NCBI RefSeq assembly: GCF_006716125.1
Contig: NZ_VFOM01000001.1
Coordinates: forward strand, 1,488,001-1,552,000
Source: Homoserinimonas aerilata
GTDB taxonomy: Bacteria; Actinomycetota; Actinomycetes; Actinomycetales; Microbacteriaceae
Direction of reading: 5' to 3'
DNA length: 64,000 bases
Made by a program: the position numbers and the translations under genes. Numbering within the stretch: position 1 is the first letter of the stretch; each line of letters starts with the position of its first letter. The notes beneath the pieces were generated by a model that did no database searches, was not told the origin of the DNA, and saw only the letters and a list, made by a program, of their open reading frames with translations. Positions 1 through 9,369 of this stretch are shown here, one piece after another.

Positions 1-774
1 CGGGAGACCGCCGGCGATCCCCTTCGCAATGGCCACCGCATCCGGGGTAATGCCGAACTGCTGGTATGTGAACCAGGTGCCGGTGCGGCCGACACCCGTC
101 TGGATCTCGTCGAGGATCAGCAGCGCACCATGCTCCTGCGTCAGCTCGCGGGCGCGCACGACGAAGCCCTCTGGCAGGTCGACGACGCCGGCCTCGCCCT
201 TGATCGGCTCGAACACGACAGCAGCAACGGTGTCGTCGATCGTCGCCTCGAGTGCCTCGACCGTCGCCTCGATGTGCTCGACGCCACTCAACAGCGGCAC
301 GAAGGGATCACGGATGGCCGCCTTGCCCGTCAGAGACAGCGCCCCCATGGTTCTGCCGTGGAAGGAGTTCGTGAGGGCGATGATGCGGGTGCGGCGTCCG
401 CCGTCGTTGTTGAGACGCGCCAGCTTGAATGCCGCCTCCATGGCCTCCGCGCCCGAATTGCCGAAGTACACCCGGCCGGCGGCACCCGCGCCGGTGATGC
501 GGCGCAGCTTCTCGGCCAGCTCGAGCTGCGGAGGCGTGGCGAAGTAGTTCGACACGTGCGCGAGGGTGGAGATCTGGCTCGTCACGGCGTCGACGATCGC
601 CGGATGTGCATGGCCGAGCGAGTTCACCGCAATGCCCGCAAGGAAGTCGAGGTATCGCTTACCGTCGACGCCCCAGACGTGGCAGCCCTCGCCGCGCTCG
701 AGCATCGCCAACGGCGTCGCATGGGAGCCCATCATGGCCTCACCGAATCTGCTGACCCACTTCTGATCTTCCAC
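1..774 (-). CDS. argD: Acetylornithine aminotransferase, partial (3' end outside window)
   Basis: Class III PLP-dependent aminotransferase that converts N-acetylglutamate semialdehyde to N-acetylornithine in arginine synthesis. The 258 codons inside the window contain family motifs such as MLERGEGCHVWGVDGKRYLD, YFGNSGAEAMEAA, SFHGRTMGALS and LILDEIQTGVGRTG. The last of these carries the cofactor-binding Asp. The PLP lysine is only just reached (AIAKGIAGG), and the C-terminal part lies beyond base 1. I chose the GTG start at 774 because it overlaps the argB stop in TAGTG, suggesting translational coupling. It is the last visible gene of the argC-argJ-argB-argD run. An ornithine/acetylornithine aminotransferase paralogue is possible, but the context makes argD very likely. 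Confidence 0.93.
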   Translation of the reverse strand, partial: MEDQKWVSRFGEAMMGSHATPLAMLERGEGCHVWGVDGKRYLDFLAGIAVNSLGHAHPAIVDAVTSQISTLAHVSNYFATPPQLELAEKLRRITGAGAAGRVYFGNSGAEAMEAAFKLARLNNDGGRRTRIIALTNSFHGRTMGALSLTGKAAIRDPFVPLLSGVEHIEATVEALEATIDDTVAAVVFEPIKGEAGVVDLPEGFVVRARELTQEHGALLILDEIQTGVGRTGTWFTYQQFGITPDAVAIAKGIAGGLP

Positions 775-1736
775 TACTGTGCCTTTGCGTCTGGTACTGA
801 AACGGATGGTGATGGTTCGAGGAGTGAGGCATCCGGCACGACCTCCGTGCCGATACCGGTGCCCCTGAAGATCTCGAGCAGGATCGAATGCGGGATCCGC
901 CCGTCGATGATGGCGGCCTTGTCGACCCCGCCGTTGACGGCCTCGAGGCAGGCACCGATCTTGGGGATCATCCCCGACTCCAGTGACGGAAGCAGCTCCT
1001 CAAGCTCCGAGACGGTGATTCGGGAAACGAGCGAGTCACGGTCGGGCCAGTCGGCGTAGAGACCCGTGACGTCGGTGAGCACCACGAGCTTGGCCGCACC
1101 CAGCGCAACAGCGACCGCGGCAGCGGCCGAGTCGGCATTCACATTGAGCAGCTGACCCGGCACATCGCCATCCGGCGCGACCGACGAGACCACGGGGATG
1201 CGACCGGCATCGAGCAGACCATGCAGGATGGCCGGATCGACTCCGACGACCTCGCCGACAAGACCCAGGTCGACCTCCTCGCCGTCGACGACCGTGCCCC
1301 GGCGCCGACCGCGGAACATGCCCTCGGTCTCTCCCGAGAGCGCCTGCGCCAGCGATTCCCCGCCGGAGGCATGCTCGTCGATCAGCTGGACCAGCTCGTG
1401 GCTCACCTGCGTCGTGAGCACCTCACGCACGACGTCGATCGCCTCCGGGCTCGTCACGCGCAGGCCACCACGGAATTCGCTGTGGATGCCACGGCGCTTC
1501 AGCTCCGCCGAGATCTGCGGCCCACCGCCGTGCACCACGACAGGGCGGATGCCCACATGGTGCAGGTAGACCATGTCCTCAGCGAATGCCCGCTTGAGAT
1601 CGTCGTCGACCATCGCGTTGCCGCCGAACTTCACGACGATCACACGCCCCCGGAACCGTTTCAGCCAGGGCAGAGACTCGATGAGCGTGGCCGCGCGCAG
1701 CGCATTCAGCTCCTGGGGCTCCTGTGACGTGGCCAT
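774..1736 (-). CDS. argB: Acetylglutamate kinase
   Basis: Phosphorylates N-acetylglutamate, the second step of arginine synthesis and usually the arginine-feedback point. The 320 residues show the amino-acid kinase fold: [11 protein letters not shown] near residues 33-43 binds phosphate, [11 protein letters not shown] near 67-77 binds substrate, and [19 protein letters not shown] contributes to the ATP site. The C-terminal [12 protein letters not shown] is typical of the family. It starts at ATG 1736, overlapping the argJ stop by one base (TGATG), and its own stop overlaps the argD start. Length is slightly above the usual ~300 because of a tail of about 20 residues. Confidence 0.97.
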   Translation of the reverse strand: MATSQEPQELNALRAATLIESLPWLKRFRGRVIVVKFGGNAMVDDDLKRAFAEDMVYLHHVGIRPVVVHGGGPQISAELKRRGIHSEFRGGLRVTSPEAIDVVREVLTTQVSHELVQLIDEHASGGESLAQALSGETEGMFRGRRRGTVVDGEEVDLGLVGEVVGVDPAILHGLLDAGRIPVVSSVAPDGDVPGQLLNVNADSAAAAVAVALGAAKLVVLTDVTGLYADWPDRDSLVSRITVSELEELLPSLESGMIPKIGACLEAVNGGVDKAAIIDGRIPHSILLEIFRGTGIGTEVVPDASLLEPSPSVSVPDAKAQ

Positions 1737-2887
1737 CAGCTGGAGTACGCGCTGTTCTCATGCACATAATCGTGCGTGAGGTCGTTGGTGAAGATCGTCG
1801 CGGCCGCCGCGCCCACCTTCAGATCGATGGCCAGATGCACGGCGCGCGGCGTAAGGTCCACCAGCTCGCGGGGCTGGTCGGGCTCGCCCGCATGGCAGAC
1901 CCTCACACCGTTCATGCTCACATCGACCTCATAGGGGTCGAAGGCCGCCGCAGTGGTGCCGATCGCAGACAGCACACGGCCCCAGTTGGGGTCGTTACCG
2001 AACACGGCCGCCTTGAAGAGGTTGTTGCGGGCGACCGAGCGGCCCACCTCGACGGCGTCCTCCTCCGTCTCGGCCCCGACGACCTCGATCGTGATGTCGT
2101 GGCTGGCGCCCTCGGCATCCGACATCAACTGCATCGCGAGGTTCGTGCACAGCTCGGTGAGAGACTCTGTGAACTCGTTCACCTCCGGCCGGATACCGGA
2201 TGCCCCGGATGCCATGAGCGTGACATGGTCGTTCGTCGACATGCAGCCATCCGAATCGAGCCTGTCGAAGCTGACCCTCGTCGCCGAGCGCAGGGCCGCA
2301 TCGAGCTCGGCAGGTTCGAGAACCGCATCCGTCGTGATGACGACGAGCATGGTGGCGAGGCCCGGTGCGAGCATTCCGGCACCCTTGGCCATGCCGCCGA
2401 TGGTCCAGCCGCCCGTGTTGACCACCGCCGTCTTGGGCCTGGTGTCGGTGGTCATGATCGCCCGGGAGGCATCCGCCCCACCATTCGCGCTGAGCGCGCC
2501 CGCCGCCGCCGAGACGCCGGCCAGCACGCGGTCACGGTCAAGCTGCTCGCCGATGAGGCCGGTCGAGCAGACGAGAACGTCACCCGCCGAGACGCTCAAT
2601 TCTGCGGCGACCTGCTCCGCCGTGGCGTGCGTCGTCTGGAAGCCCTGAGAACCGGTGAAGCAGTTCGCGCCGCCCGAGTTGAGCACGACCGCGGACACCG
2701 TGCCATCGGCGATCACCTGCTGCGACCACAGGATCGGATTGGCCTTCGCCCTGTTGGAGGTGAACACCGCGGCCGCAGCCTGCAGCGGCCCGCGATTGAC
2801 GACGAGGGCGAGATCGAGCCCGCCCGAATTCTTGAGCCCGGCCTCGACGCCGGCCGCCTCGAAACCTGATGCCGCTGTCACGCTCAT
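1736..2887 (-). CDS. argJ: Glutamate N-acetyltransferase / ornithine acetyltransferase (ArgJ)
   Basis: Recycles the acetyl group from acetylornithine to glutamate. Bifunctional forms also make acetylglutamate from acetyl-CoA. The 383 residues contain the autoproteolysis site [15 protein letters not shown], where the Thr after Ala becomes the N-terminal nucleophile of the beta chain, and the oxyanion-hole region [10 protein letters not shown]. No separate argA is visible, which fits a cyclic acetyl pathway, but bifunctionality cannot be read from sequence alone. Start ATG 2887 overlaps the argC stop by 4 bp (ATGA), so it is coupled within the arginine operon. Confidence 0.96.
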   Translation of the reverse strand: MSVTAASGFEAAGVEAGLKNSGGLDLALVVNRGPLQAAAAVFTSNRAKANPILWSQQVIADGTVSAVVLNSGGANCFTGSQGFQTTHATAEQVAAELSVSAGDVLVCSTGLIGEQLDRDRVLAGVSAAAGALSANGGADASRAIMTTDTRPKTAVVNTGGWTIGGMAKGAGMLAPGLATMLVVITTDAVLEPAELDAALRSATRVSFDRLDSDGCMSTNDHVTLMASGASGIRPEVNEFTESLTELCTNLAMQLMSDAEGASHDITIEVVGAETEEDAVEVGRSVARNNLFKAAVFGNDPNWGRVLSAIGTTAAAFDPYEVDVSMNGVRVCHAGEPDQPRELVDLTPRAVHLAIDLKVGAAAATIFTNDLTHDYVHENSAYSS

Positions 2888-3930
2888 GGCGCCACCCCGT
2901 CCTGTACGAGCCCCATACTCTCGGGCAGTCCGAGCGCGATGTTCATCGACTGCACCGCCGCTCCCGCAGTGCCCTTGACGAGATTGTCGATCGCGCTGAT
3001 CACGACGAGGCGGCCGGCCGCCTCGTCGACGGCGAGACCCACGAGTGCCGTGTTGGCGCCCAGCACATCGGCCGTCTTCGGGAATGACCCCTCAGGCAGC
3101 AGCTGGACGAAAGGCTCGCCCGCATAGGCCTCCTCCCAGGCCGCACGGACCTGGGCAGCCGTCACGCCGGGCTCGAGCACAGCCGTCGAGGTGGCGAGGA
3201 TTCCCCGCGACATCGGCACGAGCACGGGAGTGAAGGAGACGCGGATGTCGCGGCCCCCCGCCACTGCGAGATTCTGCTGGATCTCAGGGATGTGCCGGTG
3301 TGTGCCGCCCACGGCATACGGCGCCGCCGAACCGTGGATCTCGCTGGCCAGCAGGTGAGGCTTCAGGCTCTTGCCCGCCCCAGACGTGCCGACCGCGAGG
3401 ACCGCGACCAGATCATCCGCCCTGATCAGGCCGGTGCGGATGCCCGGGGCCAGACCCAATGTCACCGCCGTCACGTTGCAGCCCGGCACCGCGATGCGAC
3501 GAGCGCCCACAAGATTCTGCCGCTGCATGCCGCCGTCGGCGAGCAGCAGCTCGGGCATGCCGTACTCCCAGGCACCGAAGAATTCGCCGCCGTAGAACCG
3601 CTCCCAGTCGGCCTCGCTCGTGAGCCTGTGGTCGGCACCGCAGTCGATGACGATCGTGTCATCACCCAGATGGGAGGTCAGCTCACCGGATTTGCCGTGC
3701 GGCAGGGCGACGAAGACGACGTCGTGGCCCGCGAGATTCTCGGGGACCGTCTCGACGAGCGTGAGGCCCGAGAGCGAGCGCAGATGCGGTTGCACCGCCG
3801 TCAGAGGCTGACCCGCATTCGAATGGGCTGTGACTGTTGAGATGGTGATCTCGGGGTGGCCGGCCAAGATCCGAAGGATCTCGCCACCCGCGTAGCCGCT
3901 TGCTCCGGCAACGGCAACGGAAAAAGACAT
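2884..3930 (-). CDS. argC: N-acetyl-gamma-glutamyl-phosphate reductase
   Basis: NADPH-dependent reduction of N-acetylglutamyl phosphate, the third arginine step. The 348 residues begin with a Rossmann motif ([16 protein letters not shown]). The active-site cysteine lies in [13 protein letters not shown], and the substrate-binding region includes SGAGKSLK. It is the first gene of the arginine run, with the other three genes downstream overlapping or touching. No Shine-Dalgarno sequence precedes the ATG at 3930. Instead TAAGGT ends 6 nt upstream, consistent with a leaderless message starting the operon. Confidence 0.96.
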   Translation of the reverse strand: MSFSVAVAGASGYAGGEILRILAGHPEITISTVTAHSNAGQPLTAVQPHLRSLSGLTLVETVPENLAGHDVVFVALPHGKSGELTSHLGDDTIVIDCGADHRLTSEADWERFYGGEFFGAWEYGMPELLLADGGMQRQNLVGARRIAVPGCNVTAVTLGLAPGIRTGLIRADDLVAVLAVGTSGAGKSLKPHLLASEIHGSAAPYAVGGTHRHIPEIQQNLAVAGGRDIRVSFTPVLVPMSRGILATSTAVLEPGVTAAQVRAAWEEAYAGEPFVQLLPEGSFPKTADVLGANTALVGLAVDEAAGRLVVISAIDNLVKGTAGAAVQSMNIALGLPESMGLVQDGVAP

Positions 3931-3936
3931 GTCTCT

Positions 3937-3942
3937 ACCTTA
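3937..3942 (-). promoter_or_regulatory. Leaderless-type -10 element of argC
   Basis: TAAGGT on the minus strand, 6 nt before the argC ATG, matches the actinobacterial TANNNT -10 pattern. Transcription would start at or next to the start codon. No convincing -35 was seen. I did not recognise an ARG box upstream, so arginine repression cannot be inferred here. Confidence 0.5.
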
Positions 3943-4129
3943 AATCAGGAATGGGATGGAACGGGCAGAGGCGGCGACGCGGCGACACTGATGGATCAGC
4001 GAGGCGACGTCGCCGAGAGTCGGCGCACGCGGAACAGCTCAAGGCGACGCTCGCCGAGCACAGAACCGCGGGTGATGTCCACGGGAACACTGTATAGCCT
4101 CCCGCGATGTCGCGGCGAATCAGAACGGC

Positions 4130-4167
4130 CGCGTGTCGGAGCCCCGAGAACGGAGAACCGACACGCG
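4130..4167 (-). terminator. Hairpin terminator after pheT
   Basis: A perfect 10-bp stem (CGCGTGTCGG paired with CCGACACGCG) with an 18-nt loop sits 14 nt beyond the pheT stop, between pheT and the argC promoter. No long U tract follows, as is usual for high-GC actinobacterial terminators. Confidence 0.6.
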
Positions 4168-4180
4168 ACCACTGTTCGGA

Positions 4181-6676
4181 CTACTCGCGCAGCGTCGCAC
4201 CGAAACGCTCGGCAGCGACGGCCAGCCCCGCAAGCTTCGCCTCGGATGCCTCGGCTGCGGTCAGGGTGCGATCCGGCGCCCTGAACCGCAGGGCGAAGGT
4301 CAGCGACCTGCTGCCCTCCGGAACACCGGAGCCGCGGTAGTCGTCGACGAGGTGGATGTGCTCCAGCAGCTCGCCCGCGCCCTGGCGGACCGCTGCGAGA
4401 ACGTCGTCGGCCGGAACATCCGCCGACACGACCGTGGAGAGATCCTGCGTTGCGGCCGGATAGGAGGAGAGCGGAATCGCGACCACCTCGCGGCGGCCAT
4501 GCTCGATGAGCGCATCGAGATCCAGCTCGAGCACCGCGACCATGCGCGGCAGGTCGAGATCGTCGGCGAGCGACGGCAGCAACTCCCCTGCTGTGCCGAC
4601 GACCGCGTCGCCGGCATAGAACTCGGCCGTGCGGCCCGGGTGGAGCGCCGGGTGGTTGCCCTGCTCCACTCGGAGTTCAACGGCAACGGATGCTGCGAGC
4701 TGCTGGGCCGCAGAGATGGCGTCGGCGAGCGACGACGGAACCGCAGCCTGGCCCGGCTGGCGGGAGACCCTGTCACCAAGGAACAGCGCCCCGACATGCC
4801 ACGGCTGCGGCGGGATGCTCTCGTCGAGTTCGGCCAGTCGCCCCTCCCCCGGATGCTCGTTGCCCACCGGCAGCGGGCCGCTGCCGTAGACGACGCCACG
4901 GCGAGGCAGGAACACCGTTCCCACCTCGAAGAGGGCAAGCTCGGTGAGCCCGCGCGACAGGTTGCGGCGCGCCGTGTCAATGAGACCCGGCAGGAGCGTG
5001 CGGCGCATCAGCGGCGCCTCCGCGTCGAGCGCGTTGGCGAGCCTGATCGCGGGCGCATCGCCCGAGAAGCGCGCATGGGATGCAGCGGACACGAACGGGT
5101 ACGACTGCACCTCGGTGAGGCCGTTGGCCGCGAGCATGTTCGCCGCCGCACGGCGCAGCTTCTGCGCACGAGCCAGACCACGCCCCGGAGGCGCGACGGG
5201 CAGAACAGAGGGGATGCGGTCGTAACCGATGATGCGGGCGACCTCCTCGACGAGCGTCGGCTCATCGGTGAGGTCGGGGCGCCAGCTCGGCGGCGTGACC
5301 TCGAGACCCCCGTCGACGGTGCGCACGGAGGCGCCGATGGCCTCGAGGGCGAAGCGAGCCTCCTCGTCGGTGTAGTCCGCACCCATCAGTGAATTCACGA
5401 AACCATGGCGCAGCACGATCGGCTGCGGGGTGGGCGGCGTCACCAGGCTGGACCCCAGCTCGTCGAGCGTTCCGCCGGCGAGCTCCACGAGCAGCTGCGC
5501 GACACGGGCCGCGGCAGCCTCCGCCACGAGCGGGTCGACGCCGCGCTCGAAGCGCTTGGACGCCTCGCTCGGCAGCTTGTGGCGTCGGGCGGTGCGCGCG
5601 ATGGAGACCGGCGAGAAGTTCGCCGCCTCGATGAGCACATTCGTCGTCGCATCCGTGATCTCGGTCGTCGCGCCACCCATGACACCGGCAAGGCCGATCG
5701 GGCCGGACTCATCAGCGATGAGAAGATCCTCGCTGTTGAGCTTGCGCTTCTGGGCGTCGAGCGTGACGAGCTGCTCGCCCTCCGAGGCGCGGCGCACCGT
5801 GATGCCGCCGCTGAGCCTGTCGAGGTCGTATCCGTGGATGGGCTGACCGAGCTCGAACATGACGTAGTTGGTCACATCGACCGGCAGCGAGAGCGAGCGG
5901 ATGCCCGCGAGGCGTAGACGGGTCGCCATCCAGGCGGGCGTCGGCCGCGTCGCGTCTATGCCGCGCACGACCCTCGTGACGAAGACGGATGCCCCGACAA
6001 CACCGCGCACAGGAGCCCCGTCGTCGATCGTGACGGGGAATCCGCTGTGCGGAGCCTGCACGAGTTCAGCAAGGGCGGGGTCGAACGCGGGGTCGCGGAG
6101 CGCCGCCCCTGAGGAGTTCGCGTACTCGCGTGCGATACCGCGGATGGAGAACGCGTAGCCGCGATCCGGGGTCACATTGACCTCGACCGAGTAGTCGTCG
6201 AGGCCGAGCAGCGCGATCGCGTCGGTGCCGGGCTCCGGGTCGAGGCCGATCTCGGTGAGGCGCAGGATGCCGTCATGCTCGTCGCCGAGGCCCAGCTCGC
6301 GGGCGGAGGCGATCATGCCGTCACTGACATGCCCATAGGTCTTACGGGCCGAGATGGGGAACGGCCCGGGCAGCACAGCACCGGGAAGGGACACGACGAC
6401 CTTGTCGCCGACGAGGAAGTTGTGTGCGCCGCAGACGATCCCGCGAGGCTCCGCCTCCCCCACATCGACCTGACACCAGCGGATCGTCTTGCCGTTCGAC
6501 TGCGGCTCGTCGACGAACTCCAGAACTGTCCCGACGACGATGGGCCCGCTCAGCTCAGACGCGTGAATGGCCTCCTCTTCGAGCCCGACACGCACAAGGA
6601 CCGCCTGGATGCTCTCTGCCGTGGCATCGGCGGGGACGTCGACGAACTCGCGAAGCCACGAGATGGGGACGCGCAT
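4181..6676 (-). CDS. pheT: Phenylalanyl-tRNA synthetase beta subunit
   Basis: Large subunit of the alpha2-beta2 phenylalanyl-tRNA synthetase: tRNA binding, editing of mis-charged Tyr-tRNA and assembly with PheS. The 831 residues show the usual order: N-terminal MRVPISWLREFVDVPADA, an EMAP/tRNA-binding region (about 45-150, with CGAHNFLVGDKVVVSLPGA), B3/B4 editing (about 215-390, with EDLLIADESGPIGLAGVMGG), B5 (about 405-475), a catalytic-like core (VEEVARIIGYDRIPS) and a C-terminal anticodon-binding FDX-ACB domain. Start ATG 6676 overlaps the pheS stop by one base (TGATG). Length is typical. Confidence 0.97.
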   Translation of the reverse strand: MRVPISWLREFVDVPADATAESIQAVLVRVGLEEEAIHASELSGPIVVGTVLEFVDEPQSNGKTIRWCQVDVGEAEPRGIVCGAHNFLVGDKVVVSLPGAVLPGPFPISARKTYGHVSDGMIASARELGLGDEHDGILRLTEIGLDPEPGTDAIALLGLDDYSVEVNVTPDRGYAFSIRGIAREYANSSGAALRDPAFDPALAELVQAPHSGFPVTIDDGAPVRGVVGASVFVTRVVRGIDATRPTPAWMATRLRLAGIRSLSLPVDVTNYVMFELGQPIHGYDLDRLSGGITVRRASEGEQLVTLDAQKRKLNSEDLLIADESGPIGLAGVMGGATTEITDATTNVLIEAANFSPVSIARTARRHKLPSEASKRFERGVDPLVAEAAAARVAQLLVELAGGTLDELGSSLVTPPTPQPIVLRHGFVNSLMGADYTDEEARFALEAIGASVRTVDGGLEVTPPSWRPDLTDEPTLVEEVARIIGYDRIPSVLPVAPPGRGLARAQKLRRAAANMLAANGLTEVQSYPFVSAASHARFSGDAPAIRLANALDAEAPLMRRTLLPGLIDTARRNLSRGLTELALFEVGTVFLPRRGVVYGSGPLPVGNEHPGEGRLAELDESIPPQPWHVGALFLGDRVSRQPGQAAVPSSLADAISAAQQLAASVAVELRVEQGNHPALHPGRTAEFYAGDAVVGTAGELLPSLADDLDLPRMVAVLELDLDALIEHGRREVVAIPLSSYPAATQDLSTVVSADVPADDVLAAVRQGAGELLEHIHLVDDYRGSGVPEGSRSLTFALRFRAPDRTLTAAEASEAKLAGLAVAAERFGATLRE

Positions 6677-7713
6677 CAGACCACCATTCCAAACTGCTGC
6701 GAGAAGCGGATGTCGCCCTCGACCATGTCACGCATGTCATTCATCTCGTTGCGGAACTGGAGCGTGCGCTCGATGCCCATGCCGAAGGCGAATCCCTGAT
6801 ACTCCTCGGGGTCGATGCCGGCCGCTCGCAGCAGGTTGCGATTGACCATGCCGCATCCGCCCCACTCGACCCAGCGGGCGCCGCCCTTGGCGTTCGGCTG
6901 CCACACGTCCATCTCGGCGCTCGGCTCGGTGAACGGAAAGTAGTTGGGGCGCAGGCGAATCTTCGCCTCCTCGCCGAACATGGCCCGCGCAAGATGCTCG
7001 AGCGTGCCGCGCAGGTGCGCCATCGTGAGACCCCGATCGATCGCGATGCCCTCGATCTGGTTGAAGACGGGGGTGTGCGTCGCGTCGAGCTCGTCACTGC
7101 GGTAGACGCGGCCCGGCGCCACGATGTACACGGGGAGCGGCCGGTCGAGGAGCGAACGGATCTGCACGGGTGAGGTGTGCGTGCGCAGCAGCAGATGCGA
7201 GTCGACGGGGTCTACGAAGAAGGTGTCCTGCGTGGCCCGCGCCGGGTGGTCCTCATCGAAGTTCAGGGCGTCGAAGTTGAACCACTCGTTCTCGAGCTCC
7301 GGCCCCTCCGCCACCTCCCAGCCCATGCCGACGAAGATGTCAGCCATCTCCTCCATGAGAAGGGTGAGCGGATGCCGTGCTCCGGCAGTCCAGCGCGTCG
7401 CGACGGCCGTGACATCGACCGATTCTGCGGCGAGCCTCGCGGTCTCCTCCGCAGCCGAGACCTCCTCCTCTGCGGCGGCGAAGGCCTGATTCACGCGCCC
7501 GCGCGCCTGGCCGACGAGCTTGCCGAGAGCAGCCTTCTGCTCGTTCGGGACGCTGCGCAGCGACGCGTTCAGCGTCGCGAGCGGAGAGCCCTCGGCGAGG
7601 TGCGCCGAGCGCACCGCCCTCAGGCCTGCGGTGTCGTCAGCAGCGGAGATCGCCGCAAGCGCGGCATCCACCGCCTCGGCGACGCTGTCTTCTGTGATGA
7701 GGGGCTCTGACAC
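6676..7713 (-). CDS. pheS: Phenylalanyl-tRNA synthetase alpha subunit
   Basis: Catalytic subunit that activates Phe and aminoacylates tRNA-Phe. It has an N-terminal coiled-coil tRNA-binding arm (about 5-95) followed by the class II core. Motif 2 includes THTPVFNQIEGIAID and motif 3 includes FAFGMGIERTLQ. I prefer GTG 7713 (MSEPLITED, 345 aa), which gives the usual PheS N-terminus. A TTG at 7722 would extend it by three residues but overlaps a TAAACT -10-like element. Translationally coupled to pheT. No T-box or Phe-rich leader peptide is present in the short upstream gap. Confidence 0.96.
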   Translation of the reverse strand: MSEPLITEDSVAEAVDAALAAISAADDTAGLRAVRSAHLAEGSPLATLNASLRSVPNEQKAALGKLVGQARGRVNQAFAAAEEEVSAAEETARLAAESVDVTAVATRWTAGARHPLTLLMEEMADIFVGMGWEVAEGPELENEWFNFDALNFDEDHPARATQDTFFVDPVDSHLLLRTHTSPVQIRSLLDRPLPVYIVAPGRVYRSDELDATHTPVFNQIEGIAIDRGLTMAHLRGTLEHLARAMFGEEAKIRLRPNYFPFTEPSAEMDVWQPNAKGGARWVEWGGCGMVNRNLLRAAGIDPEEYQGFAFGMGIERTLQFRNEMNDMRDMVEGDIRFSQQFGMVV

Positions 7714-7721
7714 AAGGGTCA

Positions 7722-7727
7722 AGTTTA
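7722..7727 (-). promoter_or_regulatory. Near-leaderless -10 element of pheS
   Basis: TAAACT lies 8 nt before the preferred GTG of pheS, in the 20-nt gap after the permease gene. It would give pheST its own start site independent of the transporter operon upstream. Confidence 0.4.
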
Positions 7728-7733
7728 GTCGAG

Positions 7734-8648
7734 TTAGTTCGGGTGCCCGCTGCCCCAGCTGGATTCTGCGGCAGCCTTCACCCCATCGGGCCCATCGAGC
7801 ACCGTCGGCGTCTCCGGGCCGGTCTTGCCGAGCTTCGGGCCGCTCCTGCGCGCGACGAATCGCGCGACCCAGGAGAGGATCAGGTTCATCACCAGATAGA
7901 TCGCGAGAGCCACGAAGAAGAGCGAGAACATGTAGCGGTTGCCGACATAGTTCGCGATGTAGGTCGTCGTCGTGCGCAGCAACTCCGGGTAGCCGACGAT
8001 GTAGGCGAGCGCCGTGTCCTTGAGGAGGACCACGAGCTGCGCGATGATGATCGGCAACATCTGGCGGAACGCCTGAGGGAACTCGATGATGAACCGCGTG
8101 CGCAGTCTCGTCAGCCCCAACGCGAGTCCACTCTCGCGTTGCCCCGCCGGGAGGGCCTGGATTCCCGCACGGAGGGCCTCTCCGATGATCGCCCCGTTGT
8201 AGATGGCGAGGGCCGAGGTCCCGGCCCAGAAAGGCTCAACCCCCAGCACGAGCAGGATGAAGAGGATCATCAGCAGCACGGGCATCCCGCGGAAGAACTC
8301 GAGCAGGACGGTCGAGGGCAGTCGGATCCACCGCGAGTTGGCAGAACGCCCGAACGAGAACAGGATCCCGACGATGATCGCGAACACCGCCGCAACCCCC
8401 GCCATCCGAAGCGTCGCCAACAGACCCTCGCCGATGAGGCGCCAGATCTGCACATCGAGGAAGATGTCCCAGCGACTGCCATCAAGCAGCCCGGGCGACT
8501 CGGCACCATTGGGGAGAACTCGCGGAGCAGCCAGCCCCATCACGAGAGCAACAAGCCCACCGACGATCGCGATCACGCCGACGATCGAGATGATGAGAGA
8601 CCGACGACGGGCGCGCGGCCCCGGAGCGTCATAGAGGACTGAGGTCAT
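7734..8648 (-). CDS. gluD: Amino-acid (glutamate-type) ABC importer permease, GluD-like
   Basis: Polar amino-acid ABC permease of the HisM/GltK family, forming a heterodimeric channel with the upstream permease. The 304 residues have a first membrane helix near 18-42, an extra helix pair and a BPD_transp_1 core. The EAA loop LPAGQRESGLALGLTRLRTR is the contact with the ATPase. The C-terminal tail of about 30 residues is hydrophilic. ATG 8648 overlaps the gluC stop by 4 bp (ATGA). Order ATPase, binding protein, permease, permease matches Corynebacterium gluABCD. Glutamate as substrate is inferred from that order and not proven. Confidence 0.87.
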   Translation of the reverse strand: MTSVLYDAPGPRARRRSLIISIVGVIAIVGGLVALVMGLAAPRVLPNGAESPGLLDGSRWDIFLDVQIWRLIGEGLLATLRMAGVAAVFAIIVGILFSFGRSANSRWIRLPSTVLLEFFRGMPVLLMILFILLVLGVEPFWAGTSALAIYNGAIIGEALRAGIQALPAGQRESGLALGLTRLRTRFIIEFPQAFRQMLPIIIAQLVVLLKDTALAYIVGYPELLRTTTTYIANYVGNRYMFSLFFVALAIYLVMNLILSWVARFVARRSGPKLGKTGPETPTVLDGPDGVKAAAESSWGSGHPN

Positions 8649-9292
8649 CGGAGCACCGCCAACTTCTTCTCGATACGACCCGCGGTAAAGCCGAGCGGAA
8701 TCGTGATCACAAGATAGAGCACGGCCGCCGCGAGCAGGATCGGGATGACGGCATCGCCCCTCTCATTCGCGGCGGTCCGTGCCACAGCGAAGATCTCAAC
8801 CACGAAGAAAGCGCCGGCGACCGACGTGTTCTTCGTCAAGGCGATGAAGACGTTGATGAGCGGAGGAATCACCATCCGGAATGCCTGGGGCATGACGACG
8901 AGCGTCAACACCTGCCCGAAGGGAAGCCCGATGCTACGCGCCGCCTCGGCCTGCCCGACCGCAACGCCGTTGATTCCGGAGCGGAGGGCCTCAGCCACGA
9001 AAGGCGAGGTGTAGGCCGTGAGACCGATGAGCGCAAGCGGGTAGTACCCCGGGTTGAACTGGAGGTATGGGAGCACAGAAGCGCAGAAGAACAGGGTGAG
9101 CGTGAGCGGGATGTTGCGAAACAGCTCGGTGTAGGCGGTTGCGAAGGCACGAAACGACGCCACAGGCGAGATCCGCATCGCCGCGATCACCGCTCCGATC
9201 ACGAGCGCGCCCAGCCCCGCAAAGGCCAGCAGGCTCAAGGTGACGAGAAAGGCCTCGCCGAACTCCGGCAGAAACTGGACTATTGCGTCCAC
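8645..9292 (-). CDS. gluC: Amino-acid (glutamate-type) ABC importer permease, GluC-like
   Basis: Second membrane subunit of the polar amino-acid importer, 215 residues, about five helices, BPD_transp_1 fold. The EAA loop VAVGQAEAARSIGLPFGQ followed by VMPQAFRMVIPP is diagnostic of the HisQ/GlnP/GluC group. The start is GTG 9292, supported by a strong AAGGAGGA ribosome-binding site about 9 nt upstream. It overlaps gluD by 4 bp and is separated from gluB by a stable hairpin. Confidence 0.88.
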   Translation of the reverse strand: MDAIVQFLPEFGEAFLVTLSLLAFAGLGALVIGAVIAAMRISPVASFRAFATAYTELFRNIPLTLTLFFCASVLPYLQFNPGYYPLALIGLTAYTSPFVAEALRSGINGVAVGQAEAARSIGLPFGQVLTLVVMPQAFRMVIPPLINVFIALTKNTSVAGAFFVVEIFAVARTAANERGDAVIPILLAAAVLYLVITIPLGFTAGRIEKKLAVLR

Positions 9293-9331
9293 AGGCCGAT
9301 CCTCCTTCGCATCATGGTTTTTCGACTACCG

Positions 9332-9361
9332 GGTGGGTGGCCCCAAGAGGGGCCACCCACC
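9332..9361 (-). terminator. Intercistronic hairpin between gluB and gluC (attenuator or mRNA stabiliser)
   Basis: A perfect 13-bp stem with a 4-nt loop begins about 9 nt after the gluB stop. It is not followed by a U tract. Such structures after binding-protein genes usually end part of the transcripts or protect the upstream mRNA, giving more binding protein than permease. That role is inferred. Confidence 0.7.
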
Positions 9362-9369
9362 ACAGTTGA

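Noticed and set aside
3931..4129. ARG box or attenuator upstream of argC
   Set aside because: I looked for AT-rich palindromic ArgR-type sites and leader-peptide arginine runs and found none that I could support.
7720..7722. TTG as the pheS start
   Set aside because: It overlaps the TAAACT -10-like element, adds residues not typical of PheS, and has no ribosome-binding site. GTG 7713 gives the usual N-terminus.
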